Origin: Pelistega suis
GTDB lineage: Bacteria > Pseudomonadota > Gammaproteobacteria > Burkholderiales > Burkholderiaceae_B
Direction: 5' to 3'
Length of the DNA stretch: 64,000 bases
Assembly: GCF_013133795.1 (NCBI RefSeq)
Contig: NZ_JABGBN010000001.1
Coordinates: 248,001 to 312,000 of the forward strand
The notes below the pieces were generated by a model, which saw only the letters and a program-made list of their open reading frames with translations, ran no database searches and was not told where the DNA came from. Shown here one piece after another: positions 47,210 through 57,766 of the stretch (within the stretch, counting starts at the first letter, position 1; each line of letters opens with the position of its first letter). The position numbers were made by a program, and so were the translations under genes.

Positions 47210-48032
47210 TTCTCCCTATACCTTAAGAGATTTTTTTGCACAGTCAGGCTTACCTTTATTGGAGGCAAAGATGCTGGTAGAGCAAGCGCTGGGAGTTTCT
47301 CGTGCGTGGATGATTACGCATGATCTTGATGTTTTGAGTGAGCACCAATGGCAAGCTTTACAAGCTTTGTGTAATCGACGTACCGCTGGTGAGCCTATGG
47401 CGTATATTATGGGGTCGAGAGAGTTTATGGGATTGGATTTTACGGTGAGTCCGGCAGTCTTAATTCCTCGACCAGATACAGAAACCTTGGTTGAAGCGGC
47501 GTTAGGGTTCCTAAAAGATAAAGTGACAGCACGTGTATTAGATATGGGTACTGGGAGTGGAGCTATTGCATTATCCATTGCGCACTTTGCTCCACAAACT
47601 CAGGTGTTTGCGAGTGATATTAGTCAGGAAGCTTTAGCGATTGCACAAGTTAATGCAGAAAAGTTCAAACTCGATGTGGATTTTCGTCAAAGTAGTTGGT
47701 TTGATCAATTCTGTGGAGAGACTTTCCATTTGATTGTTTCTAATCCCCCCTATATTCATCAAGGCGATGAGCATTTGAGTCAAGGTGATTTGCGTTTTGA
47801 GCCACGATTAGCCTTAACGGACAACGCGGATGGTTTAAGTTGTTATCGCATCATTATTCAGCAAGCACCTCGTCATTTAACACAGGGAGGTGCTATTTAT
47901 CTTGAACATGGTTGGAATCAGGCTGAGGCAGTGCGAGCGTTATTGATACAAGCTGGGTTTGCTCAGGTGTGTAGCATTCGTGATCTGGCTGGTATTGAAC
48001 GAGTGAGTGGGGGAGTATGGTTAGCTGAGTAG
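47202..48032 (+). CDS. prmC: Release factor glutamine methyltransferase
   Basis: About 276 aa from ATG 47202, overlapping the prfA stop. It has the SAM-binding motif [17 protein letters not shown] (about 112-128) and the catalytic NPPY in [16 protein letters not shown] (about 180). The N-terminal helical domain includes [14 protein letters not shown]. It methylates the GGQ glutamine of release factors, and its overlap with prfA gives coordinated expression. Confidence 0.96.
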   Translation: MTNSPYTLRDFFAQSGLPLLEAKMLVEQALGVSRAWMITHDLDVLSEHQWQALQALCNRRTAGEPMAYIMGSREFMGLDFTVSPAVLIPRPDTETLVEAALGFLKDKVTARVLDMGTGSGAIALSIAHFAPQTQVFASDISQEALAIAQVNAEKFKLDVDFRQSSWFDQFCGETFHLIVSNPPYIHQGDEHLSQGDLRFEPRLALTDNADGLSCYRIIIQQAPRHLTQGGAIYLEHGWNQAEAVRALLIQAGFAQVCSIRDLAGIERVSGGVWLAE

Positions 48033-48115
48033 TCGTACGATTGCTAAGGTTAAAGCGCAACCGCTCTAAAAAATTAGTACAATAAGTTTTTAGTCCAAAT
48101 TTTGTAAAAGGTTTT

Positions 48116-48448
48116 ATGATGAGTGAAGTTCAAGATTTTATTCGCCAAACAGTAACAGACCACCCTGTTGTTTTATTTATGAAGGGTTCTGCACAGTTCC
48201 CACAATGTGGTTTCTCTGGTCGTGCGGTACAAATTCTGCGTGAGCTTGGTGTTAAGAAACTGGTAACAGTAAATGTGCTAGAAGATCAAGAAGTGCGTGA
48301 AGGTATTAAGCAATTTTCAAACTGGCCAACCATTCCTCAGCTCTATGTTAAGGGTGAGTTTATTGGTGGTGCAGATATCATGACAGAAATGGCTGGTAAT
48401 GGTGAGCTAAAAACGGTACTAGAAGAAGCAGGCGCGTTTAATGACTAA
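48116..48448 (+). CDS. grxD: Monothiol glutaredoxin, Grx4 family
   Basis: A 110-aa protein with the CGFS active site in [20 protein letters not shown] (about 23-42), and the [19 protein letters not shown] glutathione-binding region. Such proteins carry Fe-S clusters and deliver them to targets with BolA partners. Tandem ATGs occur at 48116 and 48119. It overlaps ubiX by eight bases. Confidence 0.94.
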   Translation: MMSEVQDFIRQTVTDHPVVLFMKGSAQFPQCGFSGRAVQILRELGVKKLVTVNVLEDQEVREGIKQFSNWPTIPQLYVKGEFIGGADIMTEMAGNGELKTVLEEAGAFND

Positions 48449-49004
48449 ACGATTAGTGATTGGCATAACAGGGGCAACAGGCTCTATTTATGCCATTCGT
48501 ATGCTTGAGCGTATTAAGGAGATTCCTGATGTGGAGTCTCACTTAATCGTATCTCCTTCAGGTTTGTTAAATATTCATTATGAGTTAGGTATGGATCGCA
48601 AGTCGGTCAATGCCTTGGCAGACCATGTACATGGTTTTAGGGATGTCGGTGCGACGCTAGCGAGTGGGGCATTTGATACGGCAGGTATGATTGTGTTGCC
48701 ATGTTCAATGCGTACTTTGGCAGCTTGTGCGCATGGTTTCTCTGATAACTTAATTACGCGTGCTGCAGATGTTCATCTTAAAGAGCGTCGCCGCTTAGTG
48801 TTAGCTGTACGTGAGACACCGTTTAATCTGGCACATTTGCGTAATATGACGGCGGTCACAGAAATGGGCGGTATTATTTTTCCTCCATTACCTGCATTTT
48901 ATCATCACCCCAAGAATTTGGAGGAGATGATTGACCATACAGTAGCACGTATGTTGGAGTTGTTTGGTATTGATTCTGGTGGTCCAAAGTGGGAAGGGAC
49001 GTAG
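48441..49004 (+). CDS. ubiX: Flavin prenyltransferase UbiX
   Basis: A 187-aa protein of the UbiX family. The FMN-binding start is [21 protein letters not shown]. It then has [26 protein letters not shown] (about 71-96) and the prenyl-phosphate site [21 protein letters not shown]. It makes the prenylated flavin cofactor used by UbiD in ubiquinone synthesis. It starts within the end of grxD and converges on apaH. Confidence 0.94.
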   Translation: MTKRLVIGITGATGSIYAIRMLERIKEIPDVESHLIVSPSGLLNIHYELGMDRKSVNALADHVHGFRDVGATLASGAFDTAGMIVLPCSMRTLAACAHGFSDNLITRAADVHLKERRRLVLAVRETPFNLAHLRNMTAVTEMGGIIFPPLPAFYHHPKNLEEMIDHTVARMLELFGIDSGGPKWEGT

Positions 49005-49042
49005 CGCTTTTATAAATCGTAAGAGCTACACTACGTACTTTC

Positions 49043-49879
49043 TTACCTTCTTTTTCCAGTACATTCAACTTGTACTAGTTTACGATCACTTAAGCGAATA
49101 GCGCTTAATTTACCTCCCCAAACACAACCCGTATCTAGCGCGATGAGGTTTTTTCTAATCATTAATCCTAATGTTGACCAATGACCGAAAATAATAGTGG
49201 TTTTTTCGGTTTTGCGATTGGGTAATTCAAACCAGGGCATAATATCGTTGCTTTTATTATCGAAGGGCGAGTCTTTAGATCCAAACTCCATAGAGCCATC
49301 TTCAAAGCACATACGCATACGCGTTAAGGCATTGATAATCACACGACGGCGTTTGGAGCCTGTGAGTGAATCACGCCAACGGTTAGGTTCGTTACCGTAC
49401 ATCTTTTGTAGGTATTTTTGCCAATGTTTGGATTGCAATGCATCAGAAACCTCTGCGGCAAGTTTGAGCGTTTTCTTTTCATCCCATTTTGCCATCACAC
49501 CTGCATGCACCATCAGATGATTTTGATCAAAGTGAGCAAGAGGGCGGTGGCGTAGCCAATGGATAATTTCCTCTACATCAGGTGCTTGCAGAATTTCATC
49601 AATGGTATCTGATTTATTTTCGCGACGAATACCTGCGTAGACCGCTAAGAGGTGTAGGTCATGATTGCCTAAGACGCAAACAGCTCGTTCGCCAAGTTGC
49701 ATAATGGTGCGTAATGTTTTGAGCGAATGAGGTCCGCGGTTAATCAAATCACCAGCAAACCAAAACTGTGCGTGTTCATCCTCTTTAATCTCAGGATGAT
49801 TGAGTAATTCTTGTAGGGCATCACAGCAACCTTGAACATCGCCGATAGCCCAGATAGTCGGGGTCTTTTTATTTGGCAT
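49043..49879 (-). CDS. apaH: Symmetrical bis(5'-nucleosyl)-tetraphosphatase
   Basis: A 278-aa calcineurin-like phosphoesterase. The metal-site motifs are [17 protein letters not shown] (about 10-26), [16 protein letters not shown] and [14 protein letters not shown] (about 73). FGHWSTLGL carries the later histidine. ApaH splits Ap4A to two ADP and removes NpnN caps from RNA. It overlaps the 3' end of lptG by 11 bases, so it is probably the last gene of that transcript. Confidence 0.94.
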   Translation of the reverse strand: MPNKKTPTIWAIGDVQGCCDALQELLNHPEIKEDEHAQFWFAGDLINRGPHSLKTLRTIMQLGERAVCVLGNHDLHLLAVYAGIRRENKSDTIDEILQAPDVEEIIHWLRHRPLAHFDQNHLMVHAGVMAKWDEKKTLKLAAEVSDALQSKHWQKYLQKMYGNEPNRWRDSLTGSKRRRVIINALTRMRMCFEDGSMEFGSKDSPFDNKSNDIMPWFELPNRKTEKTTIIFGHWSTLGLMIRKNLIALDTGCVWGGKLSAIRLSDRKLVQVECTGKRR

Positions 49880-51023
49880 GAATAAAATTACGAGGTTTAC
49901 TACGGCGCTCCATTAAATAAAGCGCTCCAAAAGCTAAAATTAAGGCAATGATATTGGGTAGAAGGGCAGTTAACCAAGGCGGGAGGTTGTTGAGCATTCC
50001 CACATTGAGGGCCAGTTGATTAGCCATAAAGAAGATAATGCCAATCAAAATACCCAAGAAAATTTTGGCCCCTACACCACCTTTACGACTTTGTACAAAA
50101 CCAATAGGAGCCGCGAGCGTAATCATAACAAGAAGTGTAAATGGATAGCTTCCTTTACGCCAGAGCGCAACAATATGACGGTTAGCTTGCAGATTATTTT
50201 CTTCTAAGTACTGGACATAATTGAGTAAATCAGGTGTGCTCATCTTATCGGGTTGCAACTCTGTTGCTACCAATCGCTCACTCGTTAGTGAGGTTTTAAA
50301 ACTGATTGTTTTTTGAGTTTTTAAGCTTGAAATACTTTCAAGAGGTGCTTGCTCATTCGTTAGTACTTGGGCAAGATTGGATGTTAACGTGCGAGTGGTG
50401 ACATTATCTAAACGAAGTTCACCATGCTGTAAAATGCCTTTGGCAGCATTCGTTACGCTAGAGAGTTGATTATCTTGCGTGTTATATTCGAAAATAGTGA
50501 TAGTGTCTATTTCAGTACTAGAGTTCAAACGACGAATATTGATAACACGGTAATGAGCGTCATCGACTGGCTCTCTAAACCAATAACCACTATCCATCTT
50601 CGTGCTATTCTTGCCTAGTGCAGAGATTGTAAATTCACTTGTTTTCTTTTCTGTATAAGGGGTGACGACTTCCGAAACAAATGCTGCAAAAATCATAAAA
50701 GGAATGGTAATCAGCCATAACATCCATAATAGGCGTTTGCTACTAATGCCTGATACGCGAAGGATAACTAATTCGTTTCTTTGTGCTAGACCAGCCAGGG
50801 CAATGACCGTGCCAATGAGTACGCAAATGGGTAATAAATCATAGAGACGGTTAGGGATTTGTAAGGCTTGTACGTAGAGTAATGATACAAAGGTAAACTT
50901 CTCGTTGAGATTATCTAGTGCATCAATCATATCAAAGAAGATAAATAGACCGAGTAGCACCAAAATAACCGCAATGGTGGTGCGATAAATTTCACTAGCA
51001 AGGTAACGTCGAGCAGTTTTCAT
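49869..51023 (-). CDS. lptG: LPS export permease LptG
   Basis: About 384 aa from ATG 51023; the reading frame extends 30 codons further but the family start is [16 protein letters not shown]. It has six membrane segments, three at each end, with the YjgP/YjgQ signature [16 protein letters not shown] (about 80-95) and a periplasmic beta-jellyroll between. WFREP and the Pro-rich end favour LptG over LptF. It moves lipopolysaccharide from the inner membrane with LptF and LptB. lptF is not adjacent. Confidence 0.88.
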   Translation of the reverse strand: MKTARRYLASEIYRTTIAVILVLLGLFIFFDMIDALDNLNEKFTFVSLLYVQALQIPNRLYDLLPICVLIGTVIALAGLAQRNELVILRVSGISSKRLLWMLWLITIPFMIFAAFVSEVVTPYTEKKTSEFTISALGKNSTKMDSGYWFREPVDDAHYRVINIRRLNSSTEIDTITIFEYNTQDNQLSSVTNAAKGILQHGELRLDNVTTRTLTSNLAQVLTNEQAPLESISSLKTQKTISFKTSLTSERLVATELQPDKMSTPDLLNYVQYLEENNLQANRHIVALWRKGSYPFTLLVMITLAAPIGFVQSRKGGVGAKIFLGILIGIIFFMANQLALNVGMLNNLPPWLTALLPNIIALILAFGALYLMERRSKPRNFIHAK

Positions 51024-51125
51024 CGTATGTTTTTTATTTAAAAGGCAACTTATTATAATAACATTGTGGGCGCTTATCTTTATGAAATCCACTTTGTCAC
51101 AAAAGCTTAACAATTACGGTATGTG

Positions 51126-51848
51126 TTAAGGTGGACTGACTTGGCGCATACGTTGGCGAATGATGCTTGCCCTACCATTCACATAAGCGCCTTTGATATG
51201 CTGACCATAGTAGCGAGGGTTAGGTAGTAGTACGGCTAGTCGAGAAGCCTCATGATTATTGAGTTGTTTGCTACTCTTTTTGAAGTAAAATTGGCTTGCC
51301 GCTTCGGCACCAAATACGGTTTCTCCAAATTGTGCGGTATTGAGATAGAGTTCTAGAATACGTTTTTTTGGCATTGTCCATTCAAGCATATAGGTAATAA
51401 CCAGTTCTTGTGCTTTACGCCAGTAAGAACGATCCTCACTGAGGAATAGATTTTTGGCGAGTTGTTGGCTGATTGTCGAGCCCCCTCGCATTCTTTCTTT
51501 GCCTTTGCGCCATTGCTTGAGGTTAAACATAAAAGCATGACGTATGGCTAACCACTCAACACCACCATGTTGCTTAAAGCCACTATCTTCTGAGGCGATA
51601 ACCGCTTTTTTCAAAGAAGCGCTGATATTCTCATAATCAACCCATATATATTGGATAGTTTTATTGTCTAGTTCGGCCGCCTGAGCACGCATAAAAGCCG
51701 TACTGCTTGGATTGATAAAGCGATAGAGTAAAACGTGGGAAAACAGAAAAATTTGATAAGCCAGCACAAGCCCGAGTAGAGTCAATAGACTCCACTTAAG
51801 ACTCGTACGAATAGGGTGTTGTGTAATGGATTGTGCTAGACCTGACAT
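51126..51848 (-). CDS. mtgA: Monofunctional peptidoglycan glycosyltransferase
   Basis: About 240 aa from ATG 51848 with a purine-rich AAAGAG upstream; a longer in-frame start lies inside aroE. One membrane segment (WSLLTLLGLVLAYQIFLFSHVLL) precedes the GT51 domain. That domain has the catalytic Glu in AVIASEDSGFKQHGGVEW, plus RGGSTISQQLAKNLFLSEDRS and ILELYLNTAQFGETVFGAEAA. It polymerises lipid II into glycan strands. It overlaps aroE by 13 bases. Confidence 0.93.
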   Translation of the reverse strand: MSGLAQSITQHPIRTSLKWSLLTLLGLVLAYQIFLFSHVLLYRFINPSSTAFMRAQAAELDNKTIQYIWVDYENISASLKKAVIASEDSGFKQHGGVEWLAIRHAFMFNLKQWRKGKERMRGGSTISQQLAKNLFLSEDRSYWRKAQELVITYMLEWTMPKKRILELYLNTAQFGETVFGAEAASQFYFKKSSKQLNNHEASRLAVLLPNPRYYGQHIKGAYVNGRASIIRQRMRQVSPP

Positions 51849-52663
51849 TGAAGCTCTTTGCGTAGTATACCTAATACTTCTTCTGGGTTTGGGTACATAC
51901 CGTTCCAAATGCTAAACGCCTCAGCACCTTGATATACCAACATGCCCAGCCCGTCAGAACATTGTAAAGCACCATGTCGATGCGCTTGTTGTGTAAATGG
52001 AGTCTGTGCATCAGCGGTATAAAGCATATCGTAAGCTAATTTTACTTGATGAAATACAGAGGTCGGGAGAGGAAGTTCATCAGCAGATAAGCTGCTGGCA
52101 CTTGCATTGATAATAATATCCCATTGTCCAGTAATGTTATCTAGACCGCTGGCGGATAATTGTTTGAGATGGCTAAAAGTTTGAATCAGTTCATGTGCCT
52201 TTTGTTCGGTACGATTAGCGATGTGAAGATGTGAGCAACCCGCTTCTATCAGAGGAAGAATGGCTCCTCGGCTAGCGCCACCTGCACCGATAAGTAAAAT
52301 ATGTGCATTATTGAGAGTGATGCTAAGACGTTTAATATCGTTAACTAAACCAATACCATCCGTATTATCGCCATAAATTTTGCCGTCTTTATGCCATAAG
52401 GTATTCACCGCTCCAGCACTTGATGCTCTGTCACTCAGTATGTTGGCTAATTCAAAAGCTCTTATTTTAAAGGGAACGGTGATGTTCAGTCCCTTACCGC
52501 CTTGATTAAAGAAATTTTTTACTGTTTGTTCAAAAGCATCAATATCGACAAAGGTTTTGACATAACTAAAGTCTTTAAGGCCGCAATACTCTGCAAATAG
52601 TTGGTGCATTTTAGGAGAGTAGCTATGCTTAATGGGATTACCAAAAACAGCAAATTTTTTCAT
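51836..52663 (-). CDS. aroE: Shikimate dehydrogenase
   Basis: A 275-aa AroE. Motifs are FAVFGNPIKHSYSPKMHQLFAEY (substrate-binding serines), GLNITVPFKIRAFELA with the catalytic lysine (near 66), YGDNTDGIGLVNDI with the catalytic Asp, and the NADPH loop LIGAGGASRGAILPL (about 124). It reduces 3-dehydroshikimate to shikimate. It is two bases downstream of the RNase gene and overlaps mtgA. Confidence 0.95.
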   Translation of the reverse strand: MKKFAVFGNPIKHSYSPKMHQLFAEYCGLKDFSYVKTFVDIDAFEQTVKNFFNQGGKGLNITVPFKIRAFELANILSDRASSAGAVNTLWHKDGKIYGDNTDGIGLVNDIKRLSITLNNAHILLIGAGGASRGAILPLIEAGCSHLHIANRTEQKAHELIQTFSHLKQLSASGLDNITGQWDIIINASASSLSADELPLPTSVFHQVKLAYDMLYTADAQTPFTQQAHRHGALQCSDGLGMLVYQGAEAFSIWNGMYPNPEEVLGILRKELQCQV

Positions 52664-52664
52664 T

Positions 52665-54548
52665 CTAACTTTCCAATAATTGAATTAGACGACTTTCTAC
52701 CTTAAGGTTGTAGAGGTCTACAGATAGAATATCAATTTCGACTCTATCATCCCGTTGAGCATCCACAAGCTCTGGAACAGCAATAACGAGAGGCATATTA
52801 TCGAGTCGTACTAAATCATCACGGAGAACAGTAGCTGTTGTGCGTTTAATATTATTTTGCTCTACGTAACGCAAGCACCAATAGCGCTCCATTTTATTTT
52901 GATGATCTGAATAGCTAGTATAACAAGACTCAAAGCGACTAATAATAGAAAAAATATCAGCATCTTTAGGCTTATAAGGTGCTACCAAGCGAGCAGAGAT
53001 GCCGTGTTTAACAGCCGCAATTAACTGTCGTTGATTAAATAAGTCGATATAACGGCGTAATGGCGAAGTTGTCCATGCATAATGGTGAACGCCGATAGCC
53101 TCGTGAATGAGGGCATGAGTACTCATGCGTACACGTCCATTTTGTTGTGAACGAAAAATACCTGGCAATCCTAATTCGTCTAAGAGTTTTGCCCAACGGC
53201 TATTGCAGAGAATCATAAACTCTGCCACCATCAAATCAAGTGGAGCATTACGTAACCGTGGCGTGAGAGTGAGCTGAGAGTTTGGGTCATCAGCTGGCCC
53301 CTCTAAACTAAACAGATATTCAACGCGATTATGATTCTCTGGTTTCCCTCGAACCTCTTCTCGTGCCTTACTAAGATGCTTAGTCAATGCCCACATCGGT
53401 TTAAATAAATTTGCGTGCGGTAACTCGCTAAGCGGATTCTCTAACGCTTCGGCACTAAGAACATGGTCGAGATGATTGGTGCGAAGATTTTCTTTAATAA
53501 AGACTTCTTCAAGTTTTGTTTGTTCATCAATTACTTCGCCTGTTTGAATATTGGCGGTGATATAAAGAGAGAGCGCGGGAGCATAATTGCCCTCATTAAG
53601 GGAGAAAGCTTGAATAAGTTTCTCACTTTGCATAGGGATTTTATCGCCCGGGAAATAGACGGTAGACATACGCTGTCTTGCCACCTTGTCTAAATCACTA
53701 TCTCGACTAACGGCCAGTGCTGGGCAGGCAATATGAATACCGAAGATAAATTCTTCTTCACTAATCTTTTGGATGCTAAAGGCATCATCAATTTCAGTTG
53801 TAGAAATATCATCCACAGAGTAGGCATCTACTGTTGCACGCTCCAACGGCTCCCATGTTGGAATCTCAACATCGTCATGAGTAGTACCTTTAGGGAAGTA
53901 TTGCCCCAGGAATCTTGCACGATGGACGGCTAAAGCATGCGGGAATACTTGCAGTTTTAATAAAAATTCTGCGGGTTGTAAACCTGTGATGTCTAAGGCT
54001 TGATTAAAGGCTTTCCATTCTAATGTATTTTTATCGGGATTATTAAGATACGTAGGCAAAATATCGCGTAATACCTCAGGAACCTCTCCTTGAACAAGTG
54101 CTTGCGTCCATTCTTCTTGTTGTTGAGCTTGTTGACGTTTTTTCTCTTGTGCAAGTAGTGCTGCTTTGATAATCTCCTCTGGAGCTGAGAGGTAAAGCCC
54201 TTTTCCTTTGCGATGAAAATAAATGGGGTTGGCATGTAAGCAAAGGAGTAGCGCAGTTTTCTCAACCGTACCTGCGTTGTCGCCATAATACTCTTTGGTG
54301 ATGCGTTCTACATTAAATGTTTCTTTGGGGCCCATCTCCCACAGAAATTCGACATCAATATCATTGGCTAATTGTGTTGCTGACTCGATAAGTGTATCTG
54401 GTAGGGCGTCTTTAAATGTAAAAATAACATTGGCTCGCTTTATCTTGCTGCGTTTGCCAGAGGTGGTTTCGACTTGTAAGGAACTGTCAGCTTCTGACAG
54501 GATAGTGGCACTTTTAAATTGACCTGATTCTTCAAAGAGTACGTACAT
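52665..54548 (-). CDS. RNase II/RNB-family exoribonuclease
   Basis: A 627-aa protein with a central RNB catalytic domain. DAYSVDDISTTEIDDAFSIQ holds the conserved aspartates (about 245-265), and YFPGDKIPMQSEKLIQAFSLNEG and TSPLRRYIDLFNQRQL follow (about 470-485). An N-terminal OB-like region precedes it and the C-terminal S1-like part is short. Alcaligenaceae carry this shorter RNB protein between aroE and cell-wall genes. It probably degrades RNA 3' to 5'. It starts six bases after yqiA. Confidence 0.9.
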   Translation of the reverse strand: MYVLFEESGQFKSATILSEADSSLQVETTSGKRSKIKRANVIFTFKDALPDTLIESATQLANDIDVEFLWEMGPKETFNVERITKEYYGDNAGTVEKTALLLCLHANPIYFHRKGKGLYLSAPEEIIKAALLAQEKKRQQAQQQEEWTQALVQGEVPEVLRDILPTYLNNPDKNTLEWKAFNQALDITGLQPAEFLLKLQVFPHALAVHRARFLGQYFPKGTTHDDVEIPTWEPLERATVDAYSVDDISTTEIDDAFSIQKISEEEFIFGIHIACPALAVSRDSDLDKVARQRMSTVYFPGDKIPMQSEKLIQAFSLNEGNYAPALSLYITANIQTGEVIDEQTKLEEVFIKENLRTNHLDHVLSAEALENPLSELPHANLFKPMWALTKHLSKAREEVRGKPENHNRVEYLFSLEGPADDPNSQLTLTPRLRNAPLDLMVAEFMILCNSRWAKLLDELGLPGIFRSQQNGRVRMSTHALIHEAIGVHHYAWTTSPLRRYIDLFNQRQLIAAVKHGISARLVAPYKPKDADIFSIISRFESCYTSYSDHQNKMERYWCLRYVEQNNIKRTTATVLRDDLVRLDNMPLVIAVPELVDAQRDDRVEIDILSVDLYNLKVESRLIQLLES

Positions 54549-54554
54549 TCGGCA

Positions 54555-55121
54555 TTAAGAGAAAATAAAATCTAAAACAGTCGGGAGGTAATGTTCAAAA
54601 CCACTAAATGCATGATCTTGATCTGGCGCAATGATTTGCTTTGCGCCATGATAGCGAGCTTGCATTTCTTGCCATTCTAATAGTTCATCTTGCATGCCTG
54701 CTAAGAGTAAAAATCGTTCCGGTTTAGTCAGTGTAGGGATAAATAAATCAGCAAGCTCTTTAATGTAGGATGCTTTAAACTCAAAAGGTTCCTCGCTATG
54801 ATACTGTGTGCGCACTTCTAGTTGTGTGGCTAAATCGCGAGCAGCATAGATACTAGGATTAATACATACAGCACGGCAGTCGAGCGTCTCAGCTAAGTAG
54901 GTGGCGTAGTATCCACCTAAAGAAGAGCCAACAATGTAGAGGTCTTCTTTAGGTGTATTTTTGGTCAGTGATAAGCAGAGCTCAATGGCTTTTTGGGGTG
55001 ATGCAGGCAATGCAGGGGACATCAATAAATGCGCTTGTCCACGCGCAGTCATCACTCTTTCAAAAAGTTGGGATTTTGCCGATTGTGGGCTAGAACGAAA
55101 ACCGTGCAAGTATAAAATCAT
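54555..55121 (-). CDS. yqiA: YqiA-family alpha/beta hydrolase
   Basis: A 188-aa small esterase. It starts MILYLHGFRSSPQSAKSQLF, the nucleophile elbow is YIVGSSLGGYYATYLAE (Ser near 67), and the catalytic His is in DQDHAFSGFE (about 168). The family is described as acyl-CoA/ester hydrolases in enterobacteria; the substrate is not known here. It overlaps the end of mpl by four bases, showing an operon with it. Confidence 0.88.
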   Translation of the reverse strand: MILYLHGFRSSPQSAKSQLFERVMTARGQAHLLMSPALPASPQKAIELCLSLTKNTPKEDLYIVGSSLGGYYATYLAETLDCRAVCINPSIYAARDLATQLEVRTQYHSEEPFEFKASYIKELADLFIPTLTKPERFLLLAGMQDELLEWQEMQARYHGAKQIIAPDQDHAFSGFEHYLPTVLDFIFS

Positions 55122-56479
55122 AAGGCCTTTAAGAGTTTATCGTGTAATCCGCCAAAGCTACCATTACTCATAATAATGATATGGTCACCAGTTTGAGCAA
55201 TCTCTACCAAGGCTTGTTTAAGGAGTTCAATATCATGGAAAGTTTTTACTTTATCCGCTTGTGTCCCAAATACTTCCTCTGGCTTCCAGCCAAGAGCATG
55301 TTTGCCTTGTGTCTCACCATAACAGAAAACTAAGTCAGCTTGCGCTAAGGCTTCAGGTAACCGTGCAGCCATAGTACCAAGCTTCATCGTATTAGAACGA
55401 GGTTCCAATACACCGATAATACGCGCACTACCAACGCGTTTACGTAGACCATCAAGTGTTGTCGCAATGGCTGTTGGATGGTGAGCAAAATCATCATAAA
55501 CCGAGATATTATTGACTACGCCACGTAATTCCATACGACGACGAATGCCTTGGAACTTGCTTAACGCCTCAATGGCTTTGGCGGGCTCAACGCCGATGTC
55601 TTTAGCTGCAGCAATAGCGGCTAAGGCATTATTGATATTGTGCGTACCGGTATGTTTCCAATTGACTTTGCCGACCACTTTACCTTGATAGATGACTTCA
55701 AAAGACTGACCTGCTGCATCTCGTTGACCACATTGCCAGTTGGCGTTTAAGCCAAAATGATCTTGTTTTGACCAAATGCCACGAGCAATCACGCGCTCTA
55801 ATGCATCATCTTGTGTGGGCGTAATCACTGTACCACTTTGAGGAATGGTACGGACTAAATGGTGAAATTGCGTTTCAATCGCTTTTAAATCAGGAAAAAT
55901 GTCTGCATGATCATATTCTAGATTATTAAGGATAGCTGTGCGTGTGTGATAATGGACAAATTTTGAACGTTTATCGAAAAATGCCGTATCGTACTCATCT
56001 GCCTCAATCACAAAATATTTGTGATTTGGGCTAAAACGAGCAGAGATGCCTAAGTCGCTTGCAATACCTCCAATAAGGAAGTTGGGTTGTAAGCCAGCAT
56101 ACTCTAGAATCCACGTTAGCATTGAGCTAGTGGTGGTTTTGCCATGTGTGCCTGCGACAGCAAGGACGTGCTGCTGACGTAGCACGTGGTCACCAAGCCA
56201 TTGTGGTCCTGATACATAAGGTAGATTTTTCTCTAAAATGGCTTCCATTAGCGGATTACCGCGCGTCACCACATTACCAATAATGTATAAATCAGGGTTT
56301 AAATTGATTTGATCTGCGCTAAATCCCTCAGTAAGTTCAATACCTTGTTCTTCTAATTGCGTGCTCATAGGTGGATAAACACCTGTATCGCAACCAGTAA
56401 CCTTATGTCCAGCAGAACGAGCTATCAATGCAAGACCACCCATAAAGGTGCCGCAAATACCTAAAATATGAATATGCAT
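55118..56479 (-). CDS. mpl: UDP-N-acetylmuramate:tripeptide ligase (murein recycling)
   Basis: A 453-aa Mur ligase. It begins IHILGICGTFMGGLALIARSAGHKVTGCD and has the ATP P-loop VAGTHGKTTTSSMLTWIL (about 109-126). Family residues ENEADEYDTAFFDKRSKF-like VIEADEYDTAFFDKRS and YDDFAHHPTAI follow. The GICGTFMGG start separates Mpl from MurC. It reattaches recycled tripeptide to UDP-MurNAc. It is first in the minus-strand run mpl-yqiA-rnb-aroE-mtgA and is divergent from the thioredoxin gene. Confidence 0.95.
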   Translation of the reverse strand: MHIHILGICGTFMGGLALIARSAGHKVTGCDTGVYPPMSTQLEEQGIELTEGFSADQINLNPDLYIIGNVVTRGNPLMEAILEKNLPYVSGPQWLGDHVLRQQHVLAVAGTHGKTTTSSMLTWILEYAGLQPNFLIGGIASDLGISARFSPNHKYFVIEADEYDTAFFDKRSKFVHYHTRTAILNNLEYDHADIFPDLKAIETQFHHLVRTIPQSGTVITPTQDDALERVIARGIWSKQDHFGLNANWQCGQRDAAGQSFEVIYQGKVVGKVNWKHTGTHNINNALAAIAAAKDIGVEPAKAIEALSKFQGIRRRMELRGVVNNISVYDDFAHHPTAIATTLDGLRKRVGSARIIGVLEPRSNTMKLGTMAARLPEALAQADLVFCYGETQGKHALGWKPEEVFGTQADKVKTFHDIELLKQALVEIAQTGDHIIIMSNGSFGGLHDKLLKAL

Positions 56480-56590
56480 ATGTTTCTCTTAATGTCGAAT
56501 AGTAGTATTTTAAGCGTATTCTAAGGGTGGTTTTATCTAAAGATAAGAAATAGCGATAAAATTATGAAAGTTTAACGAAGAGGTTTTCTT

Positions 56591-57133
56591 ATGAAGTTTG
56601 CGATAGTGTCCAAGTTTTTATTATCTTTATTCTTGGTAGGCAGTGCTTCTTTAGTTGTCGCTCAGACAGATGCACCCAGACCGTGGGTTTCTCAGCCCGA
56701 GATAAGCAAGAGTGCGTTAGAAACGTTTTGGGCGATTGAGGCGAAAAGTTTACCAGAGGATAATCCGCAGCTTAAACGCTTGGCAGACTTTAAGGGAAAG
56801 CCAGTTTTAGTGAACTTTTGGGCAACGTGGTGTGCACCTTGCGTCAGAGAAATGCCGTTATTGGATAGCTTTGCTAAAGAAAATCCTCATTTGCCTGTGG
56901 TGGGACTTGCTTTAGATAGCTTAAAAAATATGCAAAAATTTGAAAGTAAAGTGCAAGTATCTTATCCTTTACTCCAGTTGGATGCACATCATTTAAAACT
57001 TGTTAAACAGTTGGGTAATACAAAAGGTGGATTGCCGTTTAGTATTTTATTTGGTGCTGATGGGCAGGTTAAAGCTATTTATCTCGGTGAATTGCATAAA
57101 GAGCAGTTGCAGGAACTATTATCTTTGCTCTAA
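56591..57133 (+). CDS. Periplasmic TlpA-like thioredoxin
   Basis: A 180-aa protein with an N-terminal signal peptide (KFLLSLFLVGSASLVVAQ, cleaved near residue 24). It has a thioredoxin fold with the CxxC active site in NFWATWCAPCVREMPLLDSF (about 76-95) and cis-Pro in KGGLPFSILFGADGQVKAIYLG. GAGGTT precedes the ATG. It is expected to reduce disulfides in the periplasm, for example in cytochrome c maturation, but the partner is unknown. Divergent from mpl. Confidence 0.9.
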   Translation: MKFAIVSKFLLSLFLVGSASLVVAQTDAPRPWVSQPEISKSALETFWAIEAKSLPEDNPQLKRLADFKGKPVLVNFWATWCAPCVREMPLLDSFAKENPHLPVVGLALDSLKNMQKFESKVQVSYPLLQLDAHHLKLVKQLGNTKGGLPFSILFGADGQVKAIYLGELHKEQLQELLSLL

Positions 57134-57272
57134 AAGCAACTGTTGCAAATATCACAAACATAATTTTAAACAATCGTTTTAAAATCAAACAAAAATTTGA
57201 AAATTAATCGAGATTAATAGACAAAAGCGTAATTTTGTCGTTAAATAGACGTTATTTGATGTTGAACATAAA

Positions 57273-57704
57273 ATGTCATACAAAGTACTTATCATCAACG
57301 GCCCAAATCTTAATCTTCTAGGAAAAAGGGAGCCTCATATTTATGGCTCGCAAACACTAGATGATATTAATCTGGCTTTAGTGGCTAAAAGTTCTGAATT
57401 GGGGTTAAGGTGTGAGTGCTACCAGAGCAATAGTGAAGGTGAAATAGTGAGTCGTATCCATGAGGCTATGGGTAATACTGACTATATCATCATCAATGCT
57501 GGGGCTTATACGCATACAAGTGTAGCGATTCGTGATGCGTTGTTGGGAGTGGCAATTCCTTTTGTGGAGGTACATCTTTCTAATGTACACGCGAGAGAAA
57601 CGTTTAGACATCAATCGTATTTGTCTGATAAAGCGCTTGCCGTCATCTGTGGTTTAGGTGCATATGGCTATGAGGCTGCCTTGTCATTCATTGCGAAAAA
57701 ATAG
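57273..57704 (+). CDS. aroQ: 3-dehydroquinate dehydratase, type II
   Basis: A 143-aa type II enzyme of normal length. [20 protein letters not shown] holds the catalytic arginine and the lid tyrosine. [34 protein letters not shown] and [17 protein letters not shown] (with the catalytic His) are all present. It converts 3-dehydroquinate to 3-dehydroshikimate, the step before AroE. It is upstream of accB-accC, as in many beta- and gammaproteobacteria. Confidence 0.96.
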   Translation: MSYKVLIINGPNLNLLGKREPHIYGSQTLDDINLALVAKSSELGLRCECYQSNSEGEIVSRIHEAMGNTDYIIINAGAYTHTSVAIRDALLGVAIPFVEVHLSNVHARETFRHQSYLSDKALAVICGLGAYGYEAALSFIAKK

Positions 57705-57766
57705 CTTATTTTCGTGTGGTTTGGAAAAACTGCGTTCAAAACAGAGACCAATATATTGGAAGCATT

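Noticed and set aside
51024-51113. Thirty-codon N-terminal extension of LptG
   Set aside because: It is rich in Cys, Ile and Asn, unlike the family start, and ATG 51023 gives the expected first residues.
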